Shown here piece by piece: positions 21,341-32,990 of a stretch of DNA of 64,000 bases; position 1 is the first letter of the stretch; every line of letters begins with the position of its first letter. The notes beneath the pieces are model-generated. The model made no database searches, was not told the DNA's origin, and saw only the letters and a list, made by a program, of their open reading frames with translations. The stretch is from Micropterix aruncella (lineage: Eukaryota; Arthropoda; Insecta; Lepidoptera; Micropterigidae). Location of the stretch: NCBI GenBank assembly GCA_944548615.1, contig OX155955.1, positions 14,413,039-14,477,038 on the forward strand, read 5' to 3'. A program made the position numbers and the translations under genes.

Positions 21341-23472
21341 TTATTTTCTGAATACGATAGCGGAACAGAAAGAGATAGCTGCATATAGGCAACCTCTCTC
21401 AATCCCTAGTCGCACATACGCGTTTATCATTCTTTAATCGTGTATATATATTTATAGATATTATAGCTAGTAAATATTTTGTTTAGTTATATGTAGTTAC
21501 CTGATATGATGTGCTTATCATTGTCATTATACGTATGGTAATTAGCTCATCTAGATACAGGCCTTAGTTGACCTAGTTAGATGAGTTTTTAGGCAGGTGC
21601 CAAACACGATGTGACGGTTTCTCTGAACTGTTTATGACATTTATTCTTTAACTTATTTGGTATAATTAGTCGTAACCATTGTAATAAGTACTTAAAAATA
21701 AATAAAATAAATAAAATAATAATTGTGCACTCAGTATAAATTTACATGTGTCCTGCGCATGAGCGACTAAAAAAGGATAGAGGGGGCCCATTTGTAGCTT
21801 TCTCTTTTAATTCATCTTTCGATTTCTCAGGCTGGTCGCATGGTCTATTCTAGTACGTCTGTGTATGTGCGCCATCTTGAAAAATCCACAGCCCGCATCA
21901 CGTGTGCGTCGTCGATTTAACAAGAAGTTATTTTTAATTACACGGGTAATTGAGTGAGGGATGCCGCAGGCGATTCCGCATTTGGGCCACGTTTGCCCAG
22001 CGCGGCGGAACGATAACGATAATGTGCACGGAGAGTACGGATGGGTATGTAACATAAAGGCGACTTTCTAGACGGTTTCACAACCCAACTGTGCATGTGT
22101 GGGGGAGCGCGGGTGAAACTGAACCATTCGATAATAATTAGTGACCCGTGTACCTAAATAATAAAATATTCAATTTATGATTTGGATTACCTGTTCGTTA
22201 ATTTCATTATTTTATAGAAAGAAATGTGCAGTCCGCAGTTAGACATTTTTCTGAGAAAAATACGTAGTATTGATACTTATCTACTGTTGCTACGTCTGGT
22301 CGTCAGCTATGCTACTATGCCTGATTCGCTTGCTACGCCGTGCTACGCTTCTACGCCGTGGGACGAAAAGGGAGAGAATAAAACACTAGGGGTCTAAAGG
22401 CAGTATCGAGATGTCGGTATCAGTGGAGAAGACTGGAGCTAACATCGAGTGACTTAATTGTCCCGTATAGTAAGTACTATCGTATAATACTTTAGCCTAT
22501 TTTTTAAAGTAGACAATCGACAGTATTCGTTTTATCTTTTGCTTGCTTGTTTGCTTGTGTGTATAATTTTCAATTCTTGATTATGCGTAAAATAGCGCAT
22601 TTATTAGATAAATAAAATTTTATATATATAGTTTCTTCCATATAAATTGTATTTATCGTATCGATGTCTATCGTATCGTATGCTTGCGGACTCGTTAAGG
22701 GTAATCACGAATTGAAAATATTGCAAAACGTATCACAAATGTTTTCACGCTGGTTTTCCGCACTTTTACCAACGAGATTAATCTCAAATAGCTACTTATT
22801 ACCACAAATTTGATTATCTGTACTTGTGCATTATCGAAAGGCAAGCATGAGGTATTAGCGAGAAGTCTTATCAGGCGGATGCAAGGCAGAATATCCCCGA
22901 TCTCAAAATCTATAGCATTTCTGAATAGGCCACATGAGGAAATGGTAAGATGGATATATTTCAGGATAGTATTTGGTAATTAAAAACACGCTTTATAAAT
23001 TGTAATCTTTAATGAAGCAGACATTTGATTTAAATATTTAATTTTATGTTATTTATTTGTAAAAACATTTTTCTTACATATTGTACTTTCCTAATAAGCA
23101 GGTACCTTGGTTACTATGAAGAGCAGGTATGTTTCTGTATATTAATGTAGACAACACTAATGTGTAAAATACGAAGTGTTTCTACTTCTCCACGTGCTAC
23201 GTTTCACGGTGGCTACGTCTGGTCTTCTGCTACGCCACTACGCCTGATACGCTTGCTACGCTGTGCTACGCTTCTACGCCATATGGCGGGGGAGGATTAA
23301 CTTTCATGAGTTAACCTGTAATATCGTTTACATAATTTATTTCAAATAAATATATATGCAGATGTATTAAGGACGTTCATTGGAAAATACACGAGGTTAC
23401 TGACTTGATATAATATTTATATTTTTAGGGTATATTCAGCCAGTAAGACTGCTAATGTGTCTTACTGGCTGT
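21341..23472. other. Stretch with a dispersed CTACGC-rich repeat pair
   Basis: GCTACGTCTGGTC... at about 22287-22366 and 23198-23283 are two copies of an 80-base segment built from CTACGC/GCTACG words. They are separated by about 830 bp of otherwise unmatched A/T-rich DNA. The interval could be one element with related ends or a duplication. No coding domain is seen. Confidence 0.45.
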
Positions 23473-23715
23473 CTAGGGGGCGTCATAACTGATTTTCTTT
23501 AAATTTGATACATAGATGCAAGGTTGGGCGGAAGTGATATTGAATTTTCGGCGGTCAGTATATTCGTGAAAACGATTGAATCGAACTTGTTTAAATCGTT
23601 GCATTCTCACAATCCCTTTCAATAAGGCCAATCTCCTTCCCGAAGTGATATCACGCTCGAACTCCTTCCATAAGTCCTCGGCTGCTTGCCGGGAAAGTCT
23701 TGGGGTGTCACACAC
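23473..23715 (-). pseudogene. Unidentified ORF, 80 codons, sharing a repeat terminus
   Basis: The minus-strand frame starts CDTPRLSRQAAEDLWKEF and continues basic and aromatic (RMQRFKQVRFNRFHEYTDRR) to a stop at 23473. I do not recognise the family. The first 36 coding bases correspond to the Family C terminus (CCAAGACTTTCCGGCAAG...CCAAGGAC), so the frame belongs to, or was captured by, that repeat. It could be an exon of a transposon protein. Codon composition is more even than the surrounding A/T-rich DNA, but no homology can be claimed. Confidence 0.35.
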
Positions 23716-23739
23716 GTTTATTTTGTATTTTCAACAAGA

Positions 23740-24592
23740 GGGAGCTAACGGGCCCATGATGAGTTGGCCACGATGACCCATGTGTTCAGGGTCGGTCACA
23801 CTCACGGGTCAACACTCATCCGACGGCCTCCACGCACGGGGTGCGAACCTGGGTAGGACTCTGGCCAACGAACCAGTTTCCCCTGGGAATCAAACTTCTG
23901 GCGCTCCTGGACGGTCTGCGCACCGTGCGGCGCGAGCCAATCGATTGTGCTCTCCGACTAACAGTTTAGAGTTTCAAGGCGATAGGTGAGGGCAGCAAAC
24001 CCCGCCCACCGCCCGGGCAGTTATAACGACGAGGGTCGTCTTGTCTGCCCGGGATGTCGTGCTACGACAACCCTGCGCGTACCAGAAGGGTAGAACGCGT
24101 AGGGGGTGAAATAGGGTAAACCACGTGAAATAGGCTCTCCGACTAACAGTCGGGGGAGTCTGGGAACTGTATTGTTTCCTATAGAGCGGGGGTGGTTGCG
24201 TACCTTACGGCGACTGCTCTTGAAATGACCATTGGCCATCCGATCCCGGTTCAGAGCCGGGCAAAGGACGCCTTGGTCCGCGATAGATTCGGTATACACC
24301 GTTTCACCGCTTCGTAAGGGAGAGGCCCGCGCAAGCGACCTCGAACTCGGAACCAATCGAGAGACCGAAGAAATCTGGTCACAATTGGAAGTAAGGGCGC
24401 GAGTTTATCGAGCCGCCGGGAAGCAATTCCTGGCTTTCTCGCGGTAAGGAGTTGGTCTCTTACGGGTTGTGGCGTAGCTAGACGTCGGATTTGTTATGTC
24501 CAAAGTCTTCTACGCTCACTGCAGGTCGATAGAACGACTAATCGTTAAAACGTCCTGTGGTGACGGGCTCGCCCGTTGTAGTTGACAACTCA
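23740..24592 (+). mobile_element. Family A copy A5, interrupted by a 168-bp insert
   Basis: GGGAGCTAACGGG to GACAACTCAA. It belongs to a subgroup with CTCTCCGAC (instead of CTCTGAC) that also includes the nested copies A9 and A10. The insert at 23966-24133 duplicates 17 bp of Family A, GCTCTCCGACTAACAGT (23949-23965 and 24134-24150). No outer TSD for the Family A copy itself was found. Confidence 0.85.
23966..24133. mobile_element. 168-bp GC-rich structured insert at the Family A internal site
   Basis: Bounded exactly by a 17-bp perfect duplication. It contains a hairpin closed by CCCGGGCA/TGCCCGGG (24012-24053) with an inner GACGA/TCGTC stem, and a second hairpin GTCGT-GCT-ACGAC (24056-24068). 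Read on the minus strand it ends AAACTCTAA next to the target, similar to the AACTCTAG end of Family A. It has no ORF. The type is unknown: a truncated retroposon related to Family A's partner is possible. Confidence 0.75.
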
Positions 24593-25983
24593 ATATGTCA
24601 ACTTTAAGTCTTTTTCAACCTACTTGTATTAACTGGAATAATACATAAACAAATGCTCCTTTAGTTGCAATAGTATGTTATGATTTACTAACACTATATG
24701 TTTCATCCTAACCCGACCTCCCTTACTTACGTGTGTGTTTTTTGTGTACTAGGGTTACGATAAAATCCGTGCAGGATTCCTCGCTTCCGCATCGCTGGAT
24801 GTCAGTGGCAACTTTGCGGATAACGTCACGGAAGATTCGACGTGGTTCACAGACTGAAATATGCGGAGGGGATTGGTGGAAGACACGAAAGATAAGTTGA
24901 TTTAACGTAGCCTAGAAAGTTTAAGAGTTTATCCGTTCTTTACGCGGTTCAGATGAAGAGTTTCAGAAATAAGCGTTATATGACTAGTGAGTAGGTTATT
25001 TGTGCGGGCGGGAACCCCGCAATTTACCGTTATTTGACACGTCAACTTCCGCGAACTTTTAACTGTAACATACATTCATGGCCAATTTACAAGGATGCTC
25101 CTTTGCTATCGAGTGGTAGGTTAGTGGGGCGAGTATTTTCGAATTAAAAATCGGATAATGGCGACTTCTCTCCAAAACTAAAATCGCACGGATACAGTCA
25201 GATAATAAATGTTTCTTCATTATGAGATTATGAGTGTTTCTTCACTATAGAACAGTATACCAGACAGTGGCTTCTCTTAGAACAACATTGAAATCGAAGC
25301 GAATACGTCACGAATCGTAAGAGCTCGAATATGGCCACCAGATGTCGGCTACTCAGCTACAAACATTCGAAAAGTCGCCAGCCTTTACCTGCGCGTAGCG
25401 CTAGCCAAAGGCGTTCGTCGAGACGTACCTCTCTGCCCACATTCCTCGTAACCTGTTCCCGCAATGCCCTGTAGCTCGAGAGCAAATCTACTTTTTGGTA
25501 TACTGTCACTATAGTAAATAGTAGGAATACATGATAATTTTACAGTAATAGGCAGGTATTTTGTTGTTACGATTTCAAAATAAACAAGCGGTAAAAAAAT
25601 GTTTATCTTTATACAAGCATAATTAGAGGAAAACTAGTGCATATTTTAAAACACCCTTTATTTATTTTAACCATATAAAAAAGCACACAATATTCAGATC
25701 TTCTTTAAGGCTATTGCCTTGGCCGTGGCGGATCAAACATTATTCAGTCCACATACAGCAGCGTCCTGTATAATTTCAATATACCGCATTTTCATATGGT
25801 GTAATATGAAACAGGAAACTTCTCGCAAAGGTTGTAAAAGACACTAACCACTTGTCAACGATTTATTAGGAAGGATTAAAACAGCTGTATATGTGTAACT
25901 CTTACAGTTACCTTTGCCTTGGCACCTTGGAAATACTATCGTCTGATGGATACCTTATGTCTTACTGTTGTGCTATGGTATAG
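24593..25983. other. Unrecognised stretch
   Basis: 24770-25480 is moderately GC-rich and has no second copy in this window. 25480-25980 is A/T-rich. No domain, tail or bounded element is visible. Confidence 0.4.
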
Positions 25984-26525
25984 AGAGTTAATAGGCCCAG
26001 TGCAGTTCGGCCATTATGACTCATGTGTTAGGGTCGGCCCAACTCACAGACCAGCACCCATCTGGTAGCCTCCTCGCTGAAGTGCGAGCCTAGGTAGGTC
26101 TCTGTGCCTGCGGGCCAGTTCTCCTGGAAATCGTCCTTCAGGCGTTCCTCGACGCTTTGCGCATCGTGCGGCGTCAGCCAATACACTGTGTATTCCGACT
26201 AATAACCTGGGAGTCTAGAAACGGCTTTGTTTCCTATAGAGCGGTGGTTGTTAGATGGCTGTTAACGCTACGGCAACCGCTCTTGAAACGACCAATCGGC
26301 TACCTGATACCGGGTGAACAGCCGTGGTCCAAAAGGATGCCGTGGTCCGCGATAGATTCGGTAGACACCGTATCCCAGGTACTTGAGGGAGAGGACCGCG
26401 CAAGCGACCTCGAACCTGTAACCAGTCGGGAGACCGAAGTAATCTGGTTGCAACTGGAAGTAAGGGCGTGAGTATCGGCCCGCTGGGTGATTAACCTGGT
26501 TATCTCGCGGTAAGGCGTTGGCTTA
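25984..26525 (+). mobile_element. Family A copy A6, 3'-truncated, older subfamily
   Basis: It starts GAGAGTTAATAGGCCCAGTGCAG and follows the element to GGTAAGGCGTTGGC, where the match stops at about 26525, roughly 130 bp short of the 3' end. Its wording (AGTGCAG..GGCCATTATGAC, GGTTGCAACTGGAAG) is shared with copy 55177, defining an older subfamily. The 3' side runs into T-rich DNA. Confidence 0.75.
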
Positions 26526-27834
26526 TTTTTTTAACTTTTGCGGTTAGCTCAAAAACGATATTATTTAAATATTTTTGTTCAGTGAATATATTTGTAATTA
26601 TCATACTTTATATCATGTACATTTGTTGCATGACAGATTGTATAAATATTCAGCCCTATCAAGGCCCAATCTCGCAAATTTTCTTTAATAAAAAATGGAT
26701 CCGTGATCCGAACATCAGAAGTTACTTAAATAATAGGTTAAATTCGAATAAGGCAGAATTTAGGACGTGAATTTGAAATGAACGGACATCGCTTTTCAGT
26801 ATAAATTATTTATAATCTAAATATAATTGATAAATAATTTATGACCTTAAGGTTAAAGCTATCTGAATTGAGTCCGAAGGTTAGTTCATTATTATTTGAT
26901 TATCAATTTGCGTATACCTAATCGTACGAGGATATTCGTTCACAAACTTAAAGTAGTGTTTTTATGTAGTGACTTTGATTTATTTAATGACTAGATTAAG
27001 ATTGGTGATTAACGAGGCGTGATTAAGCCCGTGATTAAGAAGAGTATTATAATTTAGAATTTATAAAATAATTCGTTATGCATTCTCATTACCATTATAT
27101 TTTTGCATATATAAATATTTGCATATTACATATATCATTACATGAACCATTTCAGTAATTTTTCGTTAAACTATTATTTTTTAATCTGCTGTAACGTATA
27201 TTTTAAGTGTTCTTTAGGTATGAATAGAAAACAAGATCCTCTCTTCTTTATGCCTGTCAAACGTCAGTTTTGTTAACAATGATCGTCCGTTCGTCTTTCG
27301 ATTCGAGAAACTGTTCCATTGATGCCACAACGACGCGATCCTGGATTAATCTGGATGAGAGCGCTTCGCTACACTGGTTTAATCATTTTTGGCTATTTAT
27401 TACTTGTATTAATTTTTGATTCTTACATTTTGACTATTAATTGAATACATTTCACTTCTTATTTAAAGATCATTCATGTTAAATCTTTATTTTAATTACT
27501 ATAGAGGAATTTACTTTAGTTGGTTTTTTAACTATTTAAATATTATTCGTGACCATTATTTTAATTCATATATTTTTTAATACTTAATATATTATTAATT
27601 CGCAAGTCATGTTCATCGCACTCAATCTCTCGAGTGTTATTTAACTGCACCATACATACTAAACTAAATTACATACCCGATACACCGAGTGTGAATTCGG
27701 AAACCAAAAGTAATGTCCGAGATGTACCGAGAGCTTATTTTTTTATTATATTGTATACTGTAATCACGAACGAATTATTTTTAAGTAATATAAAATGCAT
27801 CTAATACCTAGTTTTAAATATCAACAATAGGTAT
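26526..27834. other. AT-rich stretch, nothing recognised
   Basis: A/T-rich DNA with short imperfect inverted stretches. The only GC patch, at 27240-27400, has no domain. No tail or TSD is identifiable. Confidence 0.4.
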
Positions 27835-28070
27835 TTATTTGTGAAAATGAATGAAATGAAAATTGAAAAATAAATCAATTGCGAATAAAATCAATAATTT
27901 AAATATTTATTTAAGAATTAAGTACTACAAAACATTGATTTGCTTACAAAAATAACAGGAACCGAATGGCAAAATCTTAAGCTTTTGCTTATTTGATTCT
28001 GTCACCCAACTGGGACTAGCCCGTTCTAGGGTGGACAGGACTCTAATATTACAATCAAGTTTGCTTGATT
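27835..28070 (-). mobile_element. LINE-C 3' UTR, minus strand
   Basis: Minus-strand homologue of 19490-19650. CTGTCCACCC...GGGTGACAG (within 27998-28045) forms a 9-bp stem with one bulge and an inner GGG/CCC stem. TTCGGTTCCTGTTATTTTTG follows, then A/T-rich 3' sequence. TTGCTTGATTGCTTGATTGC at about 28063-28082 is a small direct repeat beside it. No coding part remains. Confidence 0.55.
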
Positions 28071-29324
28071 GCTTGATTGCTTACAAATGTACAAGTTTTA
28101 GTAAAAAGCTAATAACACTAAATTGCCCTAAAGTGTGTTCTTCAAAAAATAACAATAATAGTAAAAATAATATAAAAAATATTAAAAGATAATATAATAA
28201 ATAAAATGCAATTCCATTATATATTCGGCAATAATATAAAATGCGATCAAATAATATAAATAAAGTTATATGTGAGAAAAGAAAGAAAAAGTCATTAATA
28301 TTTAATATATGTTGAGTAAAATAGGATTTAATATAAAAATATTTAGTCAAATTAAGTACAATTCATTGTGAAAACTATATATAACAACAAGGTAAATATT
28401 TTTTGGTAGTTAGTTTAATGTTAAAATATAATCAACATACATCTTTAAATTATGTTAATTGACAGTTTTTATTGCAATACGAGTATAAGTAAAGCTATTA
28501 CGTATCGATATTGCTTATTCGATGAAGTGATTTATGTGGACTAAACCATAACTTTATAGATAAATTACATAAATCATTTACAATTTGTTGTTTTTGCTCC
28601 ACGATTGGCGGGATTATCGTAAAAATACAACTCGCAATAAATCCTACATCGAGCCATCGCAGACATGCTTATTTACTTACTTTATATCCGGCGTTACTAA
28701 CTTTATATCCAAGTACGTTAACGGGTTTTTCCGGTGTATCTCGTATATTTTGATGTTTTTTCGCTCGGCCGTAAATCATTCGGCGGGGAGAGAACATCTC
28801 CGTCGATTATATAAATTGAAGGTCTGGAGATTTTACCGTCGCTCTGGCGTTCTTCACACATATAACGACTTTGGGCGGAGTATTCCACCGGGATGCTCGT
28901 ATCCGTGTAATAATTATTATTTGGATCGGGGTCTATGGTTGCGGGAGTCCTCCTGGGATACAGTCGCTGACAGATGCTCAACAGTTTATTAGAAATCGAG
29001 TGGAAATGAAGGAGACACTTTGGGGAGGGTTAAATAAGATATGTAACCGTAATCCATGTTGTGAAGGGTGCTTAGAGAAGTTTTAAAGTGAAGAGGTATT
29101 CAAAATCGATACTAAATGTGAGGTACCAATCACGCTTAAATGGGTGACAGTTTTTGCCGAAGTAATTTTAAACTTTAATAACTCGAGTACATATAGACAT
29201 GGCAATGCTATCTTATATGATAAAAGTTTCTGTTATGATCACTCTGGTGTTCGCCGCCGGAAGCCGCAAACTGCGTACGCGCATTACTGAGGACCATCCT
29301 ACCAAAACATTAAAAAAAAGTAGC
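28071..29324. other. AT-rich stretch with one unidentified open frame
   Basis: A 135-codon plus-strand frame at 28585-28992 has no recognisable domain, no signal peptide and uneven composition, so I do not call it a gene. The sequence becomes mixed in composition from 28580 to 29330, in contrast to 28071-28580. Confidence 0.35.
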
Positions 29325-30200
29325 CGATTACGCATTGGTTAACAGCATCCTAACTTATGGAATTCTTGGATGGGGTGGTGCATCTTTATCAATATTAGAC
29401 ACTCTTGCTAAATTAAGCCCAAAAGGTGGCTATAAGGATAATAATATAGAAGATTCCGATTTCCTAGCGATGAACTATTTATACAGCTTCAAGTTTTAGC
29501 TGTGCGCCAACTATACGTGAACATAATCACTATTTTTTATTTCATGCATGAAAAGGGTCATAACATAATAGAGCATAATATCGCCACGCATACAGTCACC
29601 GCTAAATAACATGCCACCCCCTAAAGAAAAGTACAATCGCGCAAAACCATTTTACCATTCTAAGAGTTCAAATGTATAATAAAATTAAGCATGAAATAGA
29701 CATTAATTTAAAGATGTTACAGGTAAAAAATCATAGAATAGCTAATTGAGATCAGAAGACAAGAAACCGAGAATTCACCCGATTGACTAATACAATGTCA
29801 TAGGAGTATAATATATTATTATATTAATTATATTGTAATAAAATAGAACGCTATCTATAAAATATATTATATGTGTATTATAATGTATTTATATTATTTT
29901 GCATGTTGATATAGCAGTTAATATTATGTTAAGTACATTTGTATACATCTATTATAACCTTACCCTTATTATTAATATTATGTATCCTTATTTATCATTA
30001 TATTATTTTAATATATTTTAGTACAGTAGTTTATATTATATACCTTGTACATTTAAACATTACGTGCGCGGCAATACCTACATAACGCAGAAATCTACCT
30101 TGGTACGGGCTTTCGCCTACTTAGATAGACTCTTCATTTTAAATGGTTATAGTATGCATCAATAATAGTCATCCATAAATAAATAAGTAAATAAATACAT
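29325..30200 (+). mobile_element. LINE-B thumb/C-terminal relic with 3' hairpin and tail
   Basis: LVNSILTYGILGWGGAS followed by LDTLAKL is the region after the reverse-transcriptase thumb in the Jockey/CR1 group. Later in-frame text corresponds to the LFxxLxVLxVRQLY region but with stops (FKF stop LCANYT). The long A/T-rich 3' UTR carries the hairpin TCTACCTTGGTACGGGC...GCCTACTTAGA (about 30091-30126). It ends in an AATAAATAAG-type tail near 30170-30200. Confidence 0.7.
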
Positions 30201-31404
30201 TGTGGAGTTTCACAAGAAAGCATAATACCATAACATAACATAGCTGATAGTTTTTATCAAAATAAAACATAAACCCATAGAAATCAATGCAATTTAACTT
30301 AACTGCATTGATTTCTCGGATATAAAAAATAGGATATAAAAGATAATACAAATTTTTAACAAAAATAAACGACTTATTTTTTTTATAAGTGCATCATCCA
30401 TTTCATAGTGAAACTTTAAACGGGCTATCATAATTTAATGCGGATACAAAATTCCGTGTCTGTGCTTTTGACCGTTAAGGAGATCCCTCGTTGGAATTCA
30501 ACCCTGGGTGCCGTAGTCCTCTCTTGGGGTAACATAGAACGGGCTCGTAATTGAATGCATATACAACATTCCCTGGTAGGGAGCGGACCCTAGTATACAA
30601 AATTTCGTGTCTGTGCTATTGATCGTAGAAGAGTCTTCTCATCGGGAGCCAATTGGGTGTAGAATTTGGACATGCTTAACATAAAAAATGCATTGTCATC
30701 GGAATTGAACCAACATGTAAATTTTTAACTTCATATGGTAATATTTGAGGAGTTCCCTCAATCCTCATGGATCTCATCATCAGAACAGAATTTCGATAAA
30801 AATGGGACCAATATGTAAGAATATCCTTTCTTTTTTTTCCAAATCGGATCATAAATGGCAGAATTCTGAGGTAACAAACGTTTAAAAATAAGAATTGAAA
30901 CTTCCTCCATTTTTTGAGGTCGGTTAGAAATAACGCATTTCATTGAACTTCCGAGTGGAAGAAAAGGCCGGACTGTGAAAATTAAGGGTCATTGGCATGG
31001 CTCAAAAGCATCAATGTGAGAAGCTTTTAGGATAACTACATAAACATTTTAAGAATACTATTTGTTTGATTGTTAGTTTGAAAAACTATTGCACAAGCAA
31101 TACAGTACAACATGGATAGCCTATTGCCAAGTGGCAACTTTCTTACGACAATACCGTCGGAGTTATAGTGACTAAATGCTTATGCAGGCAAATTAAAATA
31201 TATAACAAGTGGTTTTTAAAAAATAGTAGTCATAATAAATGAGTTCAATTACATAATAAACATAATAATGAAAATAAGACAGAAATTGATAACATACGTC
31301 AAGTCAATATCGAAGGGACATATTGTATATAAGCACAAGCTAGAGGGGGGGGGGGGATTAATTCATAATTGTCTCCTAATAGATTTTTTTAAACCTGATT
31401 AGAG
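30201..31404. other. Stretch with locally repeated 40-base words
   Basis: ACAAAATTCCGTGTCTGTGC at about 30446 recurs as ACAAAATTTCGTGTCTGTGC at about 30597. AACGGGCT..AATTTAATGC at 30419 recurs near 30538. These are traces of a decayed tandem arrangement. A run of G lies near 31343. No coding domain. Confidence 0.4.
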
Positions 31405-31542
31405 TTGGTCATGAAAGTTTATGAATGCTGAGGTAATAGAATTTCAAGACTTGGTCATGAAAGTTGATGAATACTGAGGTAATAGAATTTCAAGACTTGG
31501 TCATGAAAGTTGATGAATGCTGAATGCAGTGATAGAAAGCTA
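31405..31542. repeat. 46-bp tandem repeat, three units
   Basis: Units start TTGGTCATGAAAGTT at 31405, 31451 and 31497. The period is 46 bp. The first two units are nearly identical, and the third diverges after about 24 bases (GCTGAATGCAGTG). Confidence 0.85.
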
Positions 31543-31796
31543 GTAATAGAATTGAGAGCGTAATGGACGGCTATGGACTTTAATCGGAGAGAAGAGATTA
31601 TACAAATAAGAAGGCGTGTTAGAAGATATACGAAAGAGTAGGGTAAGCATGTGAAAATCCCGACATTATCTAATGAGGAGCTACTCTATTTACCTACGAG
31701 AGGTCGATATGTGATCAAACTTCTTCAAGGAATAAACTAATCGAATACACGCGCTCTTTCCAGTTTTTAAGTAGCCCCTGATTTGCATTTCGGTAA

Positions 31797-32430
31797 GGTA
31801 GATAGATAGATAGATAGATAGAGATTCTTTATTGCACATTAAACAAAAACATACAAAAGGCGGACTTATTGCCTAAAATACAATCTCTTACAGCCAACCT
31901 TCGTGGAAGTGAAAAATTTAGGTGCCAAAAGATAAATTAAAAATTAACAAAAAAAAAGAAGAAAAAATTATTACATAAGAAAAATAATCAAGTAACAAAA
32001 ATGCCATTTTATAAATAAAATTAGGAGTTGGAAAAATTCGCAAGAAGCGAAGGATAGGAGAGGATGGGATGAGACCTAGGATAACTAGGAATTTAGGGAC
32101 ATGAAATGCTTTTTCAGAGACACTTGAAAGGTAGAAACCGTTGGTGCGTTTCTGATGTCTGGCGGGAGCTGGTTTCATAGCCTAGCTGCATGAACGGTGA
32201 AGCAATAAGTAAAAAAAGAAGAATTATGAGTTGGAATCGCAATTTTACTATCCTGACTGGAACGGAGTGAAAGACCATGACTTCCTAAGTGATTGATTTT
32301 TTCGGTTAGGTAGGAGGGAGCGGTAGGATTGTTGAGGATGTTATAAAGAAGGGAAAGAATATGCATGTTTCTACGTTCACGTATTCGAAGCCAATGAAGT
32401 AAGGTAAGGTACATCAGCGTAGTAAATTAT
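31797..32430 (-). mobile_element. LINE C-terminal fragment with (GATA)n tail
   Basis: The minus-strand reading from about 32414 runs LHWLRIRERRNMHILSLLYN, then PSYLTEKINHLG and TVHAARL-stop-NQLPPDIRNAPTVSTF, ending at the stop 32085-32087. The TGA replaces the conserved tryptophan of the WNQLP motif, one substitution away. The 3' UTR and the (TATC)n / (GATA)n tail at 31799-31825 mark the 3' end. The pattern is the C-terminus of the CR1/L2/Jockey group. One nonsense change only, so moderately young. Confidence 0.8.
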
Positions 32431-32990
32431 TAGTAAAATAAGATTCCATTAGATTAAATAAACAGTCCATTAAAAAAAACTATTAATTAATTCTACGGTG
32501 CTTAAGAGCCTTTACTACTACAGTCACAGATAAAACATCCTGTACGTAATATATAGGAAGACGCTTTCGCATTTGACTTGATGATAAACTAGGAACGCAG
32601 CTCTAAATGCAACAGTGCTAATTAGCAAACTTGCGTTCGACGTGTACGGCATCCGAAGCGCGATAGCAATGGCGTAATTTAATACACAAAGCGGGGAAGA
32701 GAGTGGAATGTGTCATTGGTGACGCGTAATATGCGAAGTTTGGTGGTGGATGGAAGGCGGGACGCGGCCGCCCTAACCTGCACAACTTCGAGAAATCCCG
32801 TCGCAACTTCCCGCGCGGGCATCCACTTGCACGCAAACCAGCGTCACGTGAATTGTTGGATAAATTTGCACAGCCGCGGCGGTTCGACCGTGCAGTCGGT
32901 GGAAAATACGGGACGCTCATCTACGTATCCTAGCTCGGCCTAATAAATGGGTCATTCCGGGGTTCATTTTGAGAGTCGAGAGCGAACAAT
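32431..32990. other. CpG-rich non-repetitive patch
   Basis: 32600-32950 is conspicuously rich in CG dinucleotides compared with its surroundings and matches no other segment of the window. It contains CGCGGCCGC-like words. It could be a diverged repeat or a regulatory patch; no ORF is convincing. Confidence 0.35.

Noticed and set aside
28585..28992. 135-codon plus-strand frame as a host gene
   Set aside because: No recognisable domain, splice-site context or homology that I can name; kept only as an unidentified open frame.
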